The translations under genes were made by a program, and so were the position numbers. 64,000 bases of DNA from Theobroma cacao (taxonomy: Eukaryota; Streptophyta; Magnoliopsida; Malvales; Malvaceae). The stretch is taken from contig NC_030854.1 in assembly GCF_000208745.1 (NCBI RefSeq), positions 16,297,763-16,361,762 on the forward strand. Reading direction: 5' to 3'. The notes beneath the pieces were generated by a model. The model had not been told where the DNA came from. It saw only the letters and a program-made list of their open reading frames with translations, and did no database searches. Of this stretch, positions 12,619 to 24,367 are shown piece after piece; position 1 is the stretch's first letter, and each line of letters begins with the position of its first letter.

Positions 12619-13250
12619 CTTATCAAATTACGAAATTCATATTCTTTCCAAAAGTGCAAGATTTTCTTTATTTTGAAAAAAATGAATTTTACCTTGTCAC
12701 AACATTGACCATTACTTAAACAAAGTCCATCATCCTTAAATGTCAAATGATGAGGTTGATGAAGTTTCAAAGTTTTTGCTTCCTTTTGGATTCAAGCATT
12801 TGAATGGCCTTTATTCACTTTGTTAAGGCATTGAGAGTGTTTGAAGATGAGTTCATTTACAAATAGCAACCACCAATTCTTTCGAGATTCTTTTCACCAT
12901 TTATTTTTTGAGAACATTTTCCTTTTCTTTTTTCTTTTTCTTGTATGATTTTGAGACAAGCAGTATGGGGCTTTATTTTTAAAATTGCTAACATTCAAAG
13001 AACTCCTTTCTTTTTTTTTTCTTTTAGAAAGAAAAATAAATAAATAAATATATAAGAACCAAAAGAAATTTGAGCAATTTTCAAACTTGATTTAACTCAT
13101 GACAGTATGTTATGATGATAAAAACTAAACATACACTTAACTCGAATTGCATGAAAGACAAAAGTTCATATTCCGAAGAGTTTCTGTCCTCAAAACATGG
13201 ACACGACTAGAAAGTGATCAAGAATTGCCCTCAAATTGGCATGCCACTCA
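12619..13250. other. No gene seen; internal region of the Tat-type element, decayed
   Basis: AT-rich sequence between the truncated Tekay-type LTR and the end of the gag similarity, with T- and A-rich tracts at ~12905-13060. In minus orientation it should be the region downstream of gag, but I recognise no protease or polymerase motif. Confidence 0.4.
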
Positions 13251-14720
13251 GTTGTTCCAAAACCCAAGCCTTGCATCCATTACCCCTGATTTCTATAGTT
13301 GTTGACAAGTTCTTTGAATTTGGTTGGGTCTGCATCAATTAAAGCCTGAACTTTGTTCTTGAATGCAATGCAATTTTCCGTGGAAGGACCTTCAACCCCA
13401 GAATGGTAATCACATTTAGCATTTGGGTTTTACCATCTTAGGTAAGGAGGTTTCCTAAGCTTGGCAGGAATAATGGAGATCTTATGGTTTTGTACCAATA
13501 AAGGGAAAAGCTCTACATAGGACATTGGTAATGAATGGTACACTTTGGCTTTCTTTCTCTTGTTTCTTTGAAGGCAATCCGGATTAATTTCTTAGTCACC
13601 TGAAGTGGACATCTAAGGTAAAGGAACTTGTGTGAATGAGTGTGACCAAGAAAGGTCAAGGTAGATTATGCACATATGGTAATGGGTGTGAATGAGCGCC
13701 CATAGGATCTTCTTGTATGTCACAAAATTTCCTTTTCTTTCTCCTTTCAAAAGTCATTACTTGAACTCTTTTATCAAAAGCATCATATTCTCTTTTAAGA
13801 AGATCATTTACTCGAGGGTCTACTATCCTTCCCTTTTTTATTCCATCTTCAATCCTTCCCACAAAGAACACCAAATCCACGAAATCTAAAGAAGCATTAC
13901 CCACCAATTTGTTATAATATGGAAGAGGAAGAGTATGAACAAATAAAAAATTTAATTCTCTACTAGCAAGGGGTGGTTGGACTTGTGATGCTACTTCCTT
14001 CCACCTACAAGCATACTCCTTGAAACTTTCAAAAGGGTTTCTTTCCATGTTTTGAAGGGTTATTCGATCAAGAATTGCTTTTAGCCTGTGCATGTATTGT
14101 CCAAAAAATGCTCTGGCCAAATCTCTCCATGTGCAAATACAATATTTTTCCAACTTGAAGTACCATTTAACCGCAGCTCACTCCAAACTATTTTGAAAAA
14201 AATGAATGACCAATTTCTCATCATGGACATATGGAGCCATCTTGTTGTAATACATGATCAAATGTGCCTTAGGGCATTTAGTTCCATCATACTTTTCGAA
14301 CTCCAGGACTTTAAACTTGGGTGGGATAACCACATTAGGCACCAAACTTAACTTCTTTGCCTTAACGTAATCATAGAAATTCGTTCCCTCTATGGCTTTG
14401 AAGTGCTCTTCTAAAAGATCATATTTTTGTTGCATTCTCAATTTTTCTCTCGATCTTGATAAGTCCACTTTCAATTTTCCTTGTTCCTTAAAGTCGTTCA
14501 AGTCAAGTGTAGGAACCTGATTAAAAAGATTTGCCCCTAGAATTTGCATAGTTTGCCTTTGTGTTGATGATTGGCTTAATCTTTGAAAACTTGAAGATCC
14601 TTCAACAGTCCCTTTCTTTTCATCGGCATTCACACTCTCCATTAGCTTTGCCAACTGTTTTCTCATCTCTTCTTGGATCTTCTCCATCTTGTCTATGAAA
14701 TTTGATTGTTCATCTCCCAT
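13251..14720 (-). pseudogene. Tat/Ogre-like gag pseudogene (proximal to 3' side)
   Basis: The N-terminal frame (14178-14720) starts MGDEQSNFIDKMEKIQEEMR, a charged helical segment typical of this gag type. A stop follows LVIHFFQNSLE, and the next frame (13656-14153) carries the retrotransposon gag core: WRDLARAFFGQY, ESFKEYACRWKEVASQVQPP and FFVGRIEDGIKKGRI. Further down, around 13290-13440, the frame has AKCDYHSGVEGPSTENC, a CCHC-like knuckle. Gag would form the particle and bind RNA. Stops and frame changes show it is dead. No pol follows. Confidence 0.8.
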
Positions 14721-15250
14721 GATTTTAGCTTGAGCCCCTGTATTGTGCCGACTATAAGTGGGTTCTCTCGAGTTTCTTTATTTTCTTCAATATATAATTA
14801 GAAAGAACCTTTTTATTTGTGAAAATCAACAATAATCTTGCTTCTTCTTTCATGGAATGTAGTACAGTCAGGTGATGCTACTTGCAACAAATGAAGATGA
14901 ATGATGCATGCATGTGTGTCCAAATTGAATGATGTTTGAATGCATGATGGGATGATTAAATGTATGACGAGTGATTTGAAATACAAAGATACTTGATTAT
15001 GAGTAGTGCACCAACATGATTACATTTCAAACAAACCTTTTTTGTTTTATTATTTTATGGTTTTTTATTTTATAAAACAACATTTAGGAAAATGTTCAAC
15101 AAGATCTCAAAAATCAACATAATTTTTCACAAACATGAACCCATTCTTACAAGATTCAAAAGAAGTCAAAGATTAAAATGTCCTAAGGTCTTAACAAAAA
15201 CTTTTCTAAAAAAAAAATCAGCACAGTTAACCCTTCTTTCATCTTGACAC
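14721..15250. other. Spacer between two gag remnants; no gene seen
   Basis: A 530-base AT-rich stretch between the start of one gag pseudogene and the end of the next, both minus-strand. Frames are broken in all directions and no family motif was seen. Confidence 0.4.
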
Positions 15251-16079
15251 TTAATTGTGCTCCCCACAACCATGCCCCATCATCTTTGCTGGATCGAACC
15301 ATTTGGCATCTATTAATGTTTGCAGTCGATACTTGAAAGCGTTATAATCTTCGATGGAAAGTCCCATAGCTCCACCATGATAATCACATCTTGCATCTGA
15401 ATTGAACCACTTTGAATATGGAGGTCGTAAGGGTTCCAAAGGCACCGGGACAATAAGATGATCATGAACTAATTGATAAAAGAGTTCTTTGTAGGTAATG
15501 GGTACAAGGTCAAATTGTTTTTCTTTTTGGATTGTTTTTTAAGGGTGCTTAGGCTAGGAGTGTAGGTGATTGATAATTGTGCTCGTGGTTGGCTTTGAAA
15601 GGCTTCTTGAAAAAGGGGTCGAAAAGTGCTAGCACAAGAATATGCATTTGGTTGCAAATTGATTCTTGCAGGCTGAAAAGTGATGGGTTGGGAATATGCC
15701 CTTAGTTGCAACCCATTGTTCAGGGGTTGTGTAGCATCTAGAGATCCCATATTGATCATGAAACTTTTCAACTCAATCATTTGCATATTCAACTCATCCT
15801 TCCCTTTTACAATTTTTTCCAGACCTTGATCTTTACTTGAGCCACTAACCAATGTGTTAGATTATCAAGGACAAGTTGATTTTTATTCAGTGATTGCTTT
15901 TGATGTGGTTCGGTTTGAAGCGATGGGGATTCCTGAGGGTGCTTTCCTTTGGCTTCATTGAGACATTCAACCATTTCCATCAATTAAGCCATCTGTCTTT
16001 TCATCTCTCGAAAGTCATGTCCAAATTCTTCTTGATTGCGTTCCAATGCACTTATCCTTACTTCCAATTGATGTTCCAT
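15251..16079 (-). pseudogene. Second Tat/Ogre-like gag pseudogene, core deleted
   Basis: In minus orientation the start at 16079 reads MEHQLEVRISALERNQEEF, a coiled-coil-like N terminus of the Tat/Ogre gag type, with an early stop. A 127-residue frame follows (15469-15852), rich in Gln and Pro. The last frame (15251-15445) has PPYSKWFNSDARCDYHGGAM and then GLSIEDY, the knuckle region of this gag type with its final Cys replaced by Tyr. The gag core (WRDLA... EYACRW...) found in the neighbouring copy is absent between the two ends. This may be a deletion derivative or a non-autonomous element. Confidence 0.7.
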
Positions 16080-17432
16080 ATCGTTCAATCCTTTTGACCC
16101 GAACCAAAATAAATTAGAAACAAAAAATTTGGAACTTTATTGAAAAATTTTTCAAAAAGAGATTTATTCTCTTTCCTACAAAGCTAATATGATATTCGCA
16201 TGTATGCATGAACTGCTATGATGCCTTGATGCATGGATGGTATGATATGAAATGGAATACCACATTATTGGAAATCATGTATAGTGGGAGGTAGAAAATT
16301 TTATTTAAAACTAAAATCCCTCTCTTTTTGTGGTTTTTTTTTTTTGAAAAAATTGAAAGAAATAAAAAAATTCATTTTATGTTCTCTCTTCTTGCTACTT
16401 AAATGGATAACCATTTTCTTTTCTTTTCTGTTTCACAAGAAACATCATTTTCTCTTTTACCTTCTTCATTTATTTTTATAAGAGAAGAAACTTTTCTCTC
16501 TTTTTATTTTCCCTTATTTTTATGGACAAAAAGAACTAAAGACCTCTTTTTTTTTTCTTTTTGAGAAGACCTCACTCGAAGGAAATGCATCTCTTTTTTA
16601 TTTCCTTTCTTTATATTTTTGTTTTTTTTTTTTTTTCATTAAAGAAAAAAAAAATCTCTCTTTTTCATATTTATCCTTTATTTTTAAGAGAAAATAAAAA
16701 AAGCTATTCTTCTAAGATGTTTAAAGTAAAAGTGGAGAGAAAAATATTCTAAAAATAATGAATGTAAAAAATCTTGCTCTTCTTTCTTTTTTTTTTAAGA
16801 TGGAAAAGGAAAGAAATTTTTTGTTTTTTGTTTTTTGTTAAAATCACATTGACACGTGTTATTTTTTATTTTATCCAAAAAAGCTATTAGGATAGATTTG
16901 TTCCTTCACGTGTCCTAAATTAAGGTGTACTCCTCATGACAGGTTCAATAAGGTTTTACTTATGGGATGGCTCCTCACGACGTTTTAAATGTTGAGTCCG
17001 GTTTCGAACGAGGCTAAAGGTTCCCAAATTGTTCTTCACTGTCGTCCACTCGGACTAGTAAGGCACCCCAGTCCTCACCCATTATAGGCTTCAAACAGAC
17101 TACGTTCAATTTGAGTGAGAATGTTCACTAGCCCATGTGAAAGTTATCACCTCACGAGAGCATAGCTACTAAACTCCCTCCTAATAAAGGACAAAGCCCG
17201 GGTACAAGGCTTATGCATGAATGCAACATGTGTCGTGTGTGTGAAGGAACGTACCAACCTTTGACGGACAATCTCACATCCCTCTATCCTAAATTCCCCA
17301 CAATTTAAAAAAGTAATAAAATAATGATCATAAAACAATTAATGAACAAAACAAATATTCAAATTTAAAGGAAACACTAAATTATTTAAGGCTTAAGATA
17401 ACCTATGATTAATTATGGCTCGACTCTCTTTA
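16080..17432 (-). other. 5' leader of the Tat-type element
   Basis: It lies between the gag start and the primer site in minus orientation. It is dominated by poly-T and poly-A tracts (16320-16850), with a GC-richer patch at 16960-17230. Small open frames here have low-complexity Phe/Lys/Leu content and are not genes. Confidence 0.5.
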
Positions 17433-17451
17433 GTCCCCAATGGAGTCGTCA
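17433..17451 (-). other. Primer-binding site region of the Tat-type element
   Basis: The reverse complement reads TGACGACTCCATTGGGGAC, two substitutions away from TGGCGACTCCACTGGGGAC, the block found just inside the 5' LTR of plant Tat/Ogre elements. It fixes the orientation as minus and the LTR as the 5' copy. Confidence 0.65.
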
Positions 17452-17453
17452 AA

Positions 17454-19635
17454 CTATCGTAACGTGCAGGTTTGGGAACCCGATCGCTAAACGTAGGGTA
17501 ATTTAGGGAGTCGCCACCAATCTTTTTTTACTTAGGTGTGATTGGCCACCTATTAAATTTGTTTTATTCGGAAGAATCCTAAATTGATTTTAGGTTCATC
17601 GAAAAAATGATAAACTGGTCTACGTATTCTATTCAGTGTTGGGTCTGGGAGTACGGTTATGCACAGGGAAGGATTAGCAACCCTATGACGCCCGTTCCAT
17701 GAACCCTGTGACACCCTTTCCATGAATAGTACCATTTAATCATATATTATCCTAGCCCATTAATTTTAATCTTATGTTTCCTTAATTATTATTTATTTAA
17801 TTTATCTTTTATTCTATTAATCAAGCTAAAATATTGTATTTGGATTTACGGGTTTGACGGGCACGTGATGCAATTGTGAGATGCATGGCATAAAATCAAG
17901 ATACTGCCGAACGAAAACCTTTTATTAAGCGTACTTTCCGAATCCACCCATCATACTGGTGGGATCCGAGAGCATTCTCTCACCTAGGGAAGTACCTGGG
18001 AAACTCGCCTTCGCTAGTTTACTAGCTAGATCCCATCATCAGGATAGTTGTTTGTGAGTAAAATAGTATTTTCATGAATGCAAATCCTAATACAGGCAAA
18101 AGCTTTTTTATTAAAGATATTTCTCCAAACCCTCCCATCATACTGATGGGATCCAAAGGTATCTTTTCACCTAGGGAGTCTACCGAAGAAATTTTCCTTT
18201 GCAAGCTTCCCCGGAAAGTCCCATCATCGGGCTTATACCCGTATACAGAATATCTCTATATGCCATGACATTTAACAATGCAACAATGTTACGTGATGCA
18301 CTCATAGATTCTAATGTTTGTTCCTTATTTTATTATTTCTCTGTGTGAGCAAATATACAGTGAATATTTTATGTTTACTTATTGTTCCATTTTTTATTTC
18401 GTTATTCATTTTGCTATGTAAGTACTTATTTATTTTACTACATGAAATTCCCCAAAATCGGACTTTTAGACAAAGTATTTTTTTTAATTTTTTATTTCAT
18501 GATTATTATTATTTGTAAACATGTATTTTACCCATTTCTTTTTGTGTTATTATTATGATTAACAAATTTATTGTTATCATTAATTTCCTATTTCTTTTAT
18601 TTGTATATTTTGATTAATTGGTAATTGAGTATATATAATTTTTTATTTTATTTAAAATTAGAGACATTGAAATTTCGAATTAAGGCCCTTCTATCGTATT
18701 GGTGGAGTCTTAATTGAAATCCCTTACCTAGAAAAATTTATCTGGTGTTGCGACTTCACGTACTCCGAATAAATATTTTATCCTTAGTGTTGGTTCCAAA
18801 TCAAACATTATATTTTTTTTTACTTAATAATTTCATACTAGGTCTTATTCTTTTATTTATTTATTTATTTTTATTTCTATTTATTTATTGATTTTTTTAG
18901 ACCAAAGCTAGAAACTCTCCTAATTATGAATATTGATCCCAATTATATATCCATTTTACTATTATAACCGTTATCATCTTTTTTTATTTTTTATTTTTTC
19001 AAATGTTTGTCTATTTTGTTTAAAATATTCACATTTTACCTATATCTATTTTTTATCAATTATTTACCCATCTTTTTTCATTTACCGCTTTATATTTTTT
19101 ATTGTTATTTTTCTACTTTAAAACATCACATAATCTTTTCATAATATATTTTTAATCATAGTTAAATTAATCATATACTCCTAGTAATGTATTTTTAGCA
19201 TAACCAATTGGGCCCACCATAATGAACAAAAAGACCACATCAAAGTAAAAGGCATGGAAGATGGATATTACGTTGTGTCGGCCTAGATTAGCCCAAGAAA
19301 GACAAGGTTGTGAAGACCATGGCAGACCACCCAAGGCATAGCAAAATGCACCGTTTGGTGCATTGGAATTTCTCCAAACAGTGCCATTCAAGAGCTCTTT
19401 TTTTTGTTCTACAACAACTACAAGCAAAGACACCATTCAAGGCCTATCCCTAAGTATATAAGCCCACTTTTCTCTCATCCTTCCCCATTTCCTTCTTTTT
19501 TTCTCAATCGATTTTGATTTTTTTCTCTCTTTTTTTTTTTGTGGTTAGGATATTATGTTGGTAAAGATTGGGGTTTTCTTTTTGTGATTTGTTGTGTATT
19601 TCACCAATTGCAAGAATGAAAAGCTAAGATTTTTG
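17454..19635 (-). repeat. Tat-type 5' LTR, 3' portion (minus)
   Basis: It contains the typical AGGTGTGATTGGCCACC and GAGTCGCCACCAATC blocks; their counterpart is at ~51860-51900 in another LTR. It is cut at 19635 by the complete gypsy element, and the remaining 5' part resumes after the target duplication TTTTG at 30369-30373. The short minus-strand frame at 19167-19436 lies wholly in this LTR and is not a gene. Confidence 0.75.
17947..18154. repeat. Repeated short hairpin in the Tat-type LTR
   Basis: CCCATCATACTGATGGG-like palindromes followed by ATCC occur at 17947-17967 and 18134-18154, 187 bases apart, each followed by TCACCTAGGGA. A weaker third version is near 18690. Confidence 0.7.
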
Positions 19636-22502
19636 TGTAAAACCTGACCCTATAAACACATGTCATGACATACATGCACTGACTAGCATGTTATTATGCT
19701 AGGAAAGTCCCTAAGAATAGACGAAACCCAGTATTGTACCTAACAATACACTTGACTTGATTTTACCTCGAACTAATTCAAATAGAAATCGTAGGATGAA
19801 ATTTAATATTTTACAATCCATGAATGACTAAAATTGATTGTTCGGAGTTCGAGGGTTCATTTGGGGAAAAATAAAAAATTTTGATGTTTAGGGGTAAAAT
19901 CGTCATTTTGCCACCTAAGATAATAATTTGATCATGGAGTGAAATTTTTGATCAAGATAAACTATTTGGAGTATAAGTTAATGATAGAAAGTGAAAAATT
20001 TCAATTCCGGCAATTTTCGAAACATAGGGGTAAAATGGTAATTTTGTCACCTCGGGGTAAAACCATAATTTTGACCACCCAAAACTTGTCAAAATCATAT
20101 GATTTATTTATTTTTGGTATGAATAACTATGGTATTTTAAGTGGTGAAAAAATTGAAGTTTAAAGGAAGAAATTTTAAAAACAGGCCAATGGAAAAGTGA
20201 TACATGGCACTTTTTAATGATTTAATATTATTTTAAAGAAAAATCAGCCCATTTAAACCCCACATCAGGTGATGGTCGGCCACAAGGAGAAAATAAGAGA
20301 GAAAATAAAGAGGAAAGGAAGAAAAGAGAAAAACCAAAGGAAAACTAGAAAATTCAAAAGGGAATTCACGTTTTTTGTCTGTTTACGCGTCTAACGGTAA
20401 GATTTTTTGACTTTAACTTGATTTCTACCTTTCCTATGCCTTTGATTCCATTTAGCATGCTTGAGGAGAGAGATCAAAAAGTGATACCAAGGGCTGGCCG
20501 AATTTCAAGGGAAAGGATTTTGAAATTTTTATGTTTTGATTCTTAGTTAAATTGGTAGTTTTAGTTAGTTAAATGTGTATGGAAATCAAATAGGGCAAGA
20601 AAGCATGAAATTCTCACAATACCCACCCCTGGCCGAATATTCAGTGATGTACAATGATGATAACTGATTTTTATTCTAAGAGAAAGGAAGAGAAAATGAT
20701 GAAAATGGTTAAATGTGATAGAAAAACAAAGTGAAAAATTAACCGAGTTAATGTCCCATTTTTGACCGAATTTTTCAAGGAGGAAAGTGAGCTGATTTTG
20801 GTGATTTTAGAGGGTTATTGGCTGATATTTAATGGCTAGAAATGTTGGAGAGAAAATGGAACAATTTAGAGCTAAAATGGAGCGCTTAGCAATTTATCGG
20901 GTAAAATGTCAAAAATATATTAATACCGCATTTAAGCCGTTTTAGGCTATTGGATTTCATACCATGCATTAGTATAGGATTTAAGTAAATTATATAGTGA
21001 TTTAGCATCAATGTAGTGAATTGTGTAATTTTTGCAATATGTTTAGGAGGAGAGCCTTCTGGTAAAGACAAGGAAGTCGTACCCGACGAACAGTGATCGG
21101 GGCACTTAAAAAGCATTTAATTTGTACAAACTGTGAGTAAACCTATTATTATTGTAAATTATCTAGAGTTTATTTTTAAATGCTCTTTATGTAGTTTATG
21201 AAACGAAAATGAGATTAAAATGGGACTTTTGATGTTTTAGAAATAAATGTGACAAATAAATATATTGTGTTGATTATCTTAAATAAGAAACTTTTGATCA
21301 TGAAATTGAGTAATTGGAGGCTGCCAATTGTCTTGAAAAATATATTTTCCTATGAATGGCTTATGATATATGAGTATATGTGGCTATATTTTATAATTGC
21401 ATTGNNNNNNNNNNNNNNNNNNNNNNNNNNNNNNNNNNNNNNNNNNNNNNNNNNNNNNNNNNNNNNNNNNNNNNNNNNNNNNNNNNNNNNNNNNNNNNNN
21501 NNNNNNNNNNNNNNNNNNNNNNNNNNNNNNNNNNNNNNNNNNNNNNNNNNNNNNNNNNNNNNNNNNNNNNNNNNNNNNNNNNNNNNNNNNNNNNNNNNNN
21601 NNNNNNNNNNNNNNNNNNNNNNNNNNNNNNNNNNNNNNNNNNNNNNNNNNNNNNNNNNNNNNNNNNNNNNNNNNNNNNNNNNNNNNNNNNNNNNNNNNNN
21701 NNNNNNNNNNNNNNNNNNNNNNNNNNNNNNNNNNNNNNNNNNNNNNNNNNNNNNNNNNNNNNNNNNNNNNNNNNNNNNNNNNNNNNNNNNNNNNNNNNNN
21801 NNTTAACAACTATTTTGGTAAATTACAAATATTTTATGGTTTAAGAAATAAATTGAAAACCTTATGAAATGGTTTGTGATTTGTTGTTTAAACTTGCCTT
21901 CATTTTACTCGCCTTTAGATATTTATAATAATGTCTGTTTACTCATTGGGATTGCAAAATCTCACCCACCTCCTTTTCAAATATTTCAGGCTTATGGTAG
22001 CTTGTAGATACCCGATTTTGTCGAGGATTCTAGTTGACCCCTCTATCTCAGAAACAGTAGATTTCTATCACCAACACTTGGTGTATTTATGGGCCACTTG
22101 TCATTGTAATTATTATTGTACATTATAACTTTGTAAATTATTGTATGTATGAATTTATTTTACTTCCACGTTACAAAAGATTACTTACACTTGTTTCTAT
22201 AAATATTGTTTTATATAAAAATGCTATATTTTAATCAATATATTGAATAGTAATATTGTCTATAAATCTTTTTAAAAATAAAAAATAAAATAAAATAAAA
22301 TAATTTTTATCTTTTGATTTACTTGAGCCTGAAACGACTGGTAATTATTTAAAACGGAATGTTTAACAACGATTGCTCACAAGAAAGGCAAGAAACTGAT
22401 AGGTGAGCCTTGCGGGGTTCCGATTGGCATTCCCGGTAATGAGTGTCAATCGAGACGTCACGGTGGTTGTCATGGGCCCAAGGGAGGTTCCGGGTCATGA
22501 CA
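19636..22502 (+). repeat. 5' LTR of the Tekay-type element
   Basis: It starts TGTAAAACCTGACCC and ends GGGTCATGACA. It includes the assembly gap. Order and content match the 3' LTR throughout. Confidence 0.95.
21405..21802. other. Assembly gap (398 N)
   Basis: The gap falls within the 5' LTR. The flanks ATTTTATAATTGCATT and TTAACAACTATTTTGG match the 3' LTR at about 29253-29269 and 29674-29690, which are ~403 bases apart, so the gap length is about right and the missing sequence should resemble 29270-29673. Confidence 0.95.
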
Positions 22503-22509
22503 ATTTGGT

Positions 22510-22521
22510 TGGTATCAGAGC
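22510..22521 (+). other. Primer-binding site (initiator tRNA-Met)
   Basis: TGGTATCAGAGC, the exact complement of the plant initiator tRNA-Met 3' end, lies 7 bases after the 5' LTR. Confidence 0.95.
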
Positions 22522-22701
22522 TTTCGGTTTAAAAGCTTATGGTTTTGAAAGAAGTTTTTGATTTTTAAAGTTCTTGGATTTAAAGTTATTTTAAAATAAT
22601 TTACAATGTCAGTGTGGCTCAATTAAGATTAGTTAGTTACATGTAGTTTCATATAAAGTCTTAAGTCGTCTAAACCAATTTCGTTCTTTTTGTAGATCAT
22701 T

Positions 22702-24029
22702 ATGCCTCCTATATGTGAGCTACCACCTATCACTAGATCTACCAATAGGGGAAGAGGTCGCTCCAGATAGAGTCGGTTGAATTCCATAGAAGAAGAGTCT
22801 GCTGCGTTTTCTTTTAGAGCAGCTCCATTGCTGAGTCTACTGACATTCTTGTACCTCCTCCACCACCTGTTGCTGCTCTTGGCGTACTTGCCATGTCACC
22901 CGAGGCAACTCAAGCATTAGCGGCTTTTCTCGCTGCTCTTAAGGGCCAGGCTTAGGCTAGTCCAATTCCACCCGTTGTTTCCCCTGTAACAGCCCCAGTA
23001 CCACCACGTCCTATTCCACCCCAGACACCAGACGTCTCCATTTTTAAGAAATTGAAGGATGCTAGACAGTTAGGTTGCGTCTCGTTTATTGGTGAGTTAG
23101 ATGCGACTGCAACTAGGGATTGGGTTATTCAGGTATCGGAGACACTGGAAAATATGGGATTAGATGATGAGATGAAATTGAAGGTGGCTACACGGTTATT
23201 TGAGAGGAGAGCCCGTTCTTGGTGGAGTTCAGTAAAGTCTTGCTCTCCTATACCGCTGACTTGGACAGATTTGCTCCGAGAGTTCGATGGTCAGTACTAC
23301 TCCTATTTTCATCAGAAAGAGAAAAAGAGAGAATTTCTGACTTTTAAACAAGGGAACATGACCATTAAGGAGTATGAAACTCGTTTTAACGAGCTAATGC
23401 CTTATGTACCTAAGTTGGTGAGATTGGAGCAAGACTAGGTAAACTACTTTAAGGAGGGACTCCGTAATGAGATACGAGAGCGTATGATAGTGACTAGCGA
23501 GGAGTCGTATAAGAAAGTTGTTCAGATGGCCTTACGGGCTGAAAAGCTCACCATTGAGAATAGACTGATCTGAGCTGAGTTTGCAAAGAGAAAGAATCTG
23601 CCTACGTTCTCGGGTCAGTCTTCAAAGAGAGGTAGAGATTCGACATCTACTGCAGAAAGTACTACCTCAGCGTCTGTGGCATCCACTAGACCTCCATCTT
23701 AGTAGTCACAGTCAAGATCTTCTAGATTTGATCGGTTAGTGATGAGTAGTTAAGGGGAGACTTTAGGAGGATTGGACAGATGCCATAATTACGGAGGATT
23801 TCATGTTGGGTCATGTAAAAAGCTTGTAAAGTGTTTTCAATGCGACCAACAGGGGCATATCAAGAGAGATTGTCCTCAGTTGAGACGGGATACAGTAGCT
23901 ACTTCTACTCCTCTGACTCGTCCTAGTATATCGCGGAGAGACACTTCTGGATCACAGTCCAGACAAGGCCCAGTGACACGGTTAGGCATGGGGAGTAATA
24001 CCCCAAAGCAACCATCTTTTAGACCTTAG
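22702..24029 (+). pseudogene. gag: gag pseudogene of the Tekay-type element
   Basis: The frame opens with an ATG at 22702 and a short Arg/Gly-rich start but hits a stop at 22768; a frame change then leads into the main gag frame. That frame carries the gag core (23052-23438: RDWVIQVSETLENMGL, ARSWWSSVKS, FLTFKQGNMTIKEYETRFNE) and the zinc knuckle CFQCDQQGHIKRDCP (C-x2-C-x4-H-x4-C, ~23832-23876), which binds element RNA. In-frame stops lie at 22953, 23436, 23571, 23700, 23703, 23751 and 24027. Most are TAG, TAA or TGA where related elements have Gln or Arg, as expected from C-to-T decay. Confidence 0.9.
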
Positions 24030-24038
24030 CCCCAGATT

Positions 24039-24367
24039 TTGACCAAGGTTTTTGCAGTGACTGAGGATGAAGCTCGAGTTCGACCTAGCACAGTGACAGG
24101 TACTATGATTGTGTTTGATAGAAATGCACATGTTTTGATAGATTCGGGCTCCGATAGATCATACGTGAGCATATCATTTGCATCAGTCTCATATAGGAAC
24201 CTGTCACCATTAAAGGAAGAGATTGTAGTGCATACTCCTCTAGGCGAGCGGTTAGTAAGAAATACGTATTATAGAGACTGTGGTATTAAAGTTGGGGAAG
24301 AAGAATTTATGGGTGATTTAATCCCTTTGGAGATTCGAGACTTTGATTTGATCTTGGGTATGAATTG
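24039..24367 (+). pseudogene. Aspartic protease domain of the Tekay-type polyprotein
   Basis: It stays in the same frame as gag. HVLIDSGSDRSYVS contains the retropepsin active site D-S-G, and [11 protein letters not shown] is the conserved region near the flap and dimer interface. In related elements the protease runs straight into reverse transcriptase; here about one base is missing around 24368, after which the polyprotein continues in another frame. The domain would have cleaved the gag-pol precursor. Confidence 0.85.

Noticed and set aside
21249..21867. Several long open frames of 141-185 codons
   Set aside because: They are open only because the N run has no stops; the real flanks belong to an LTR.
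22510..22521. tRNA gene near the Met-tRNA-like sequence
   Set aside because: Only the 12-base primer site is present; no cloverleaf or internal promoter boxes.
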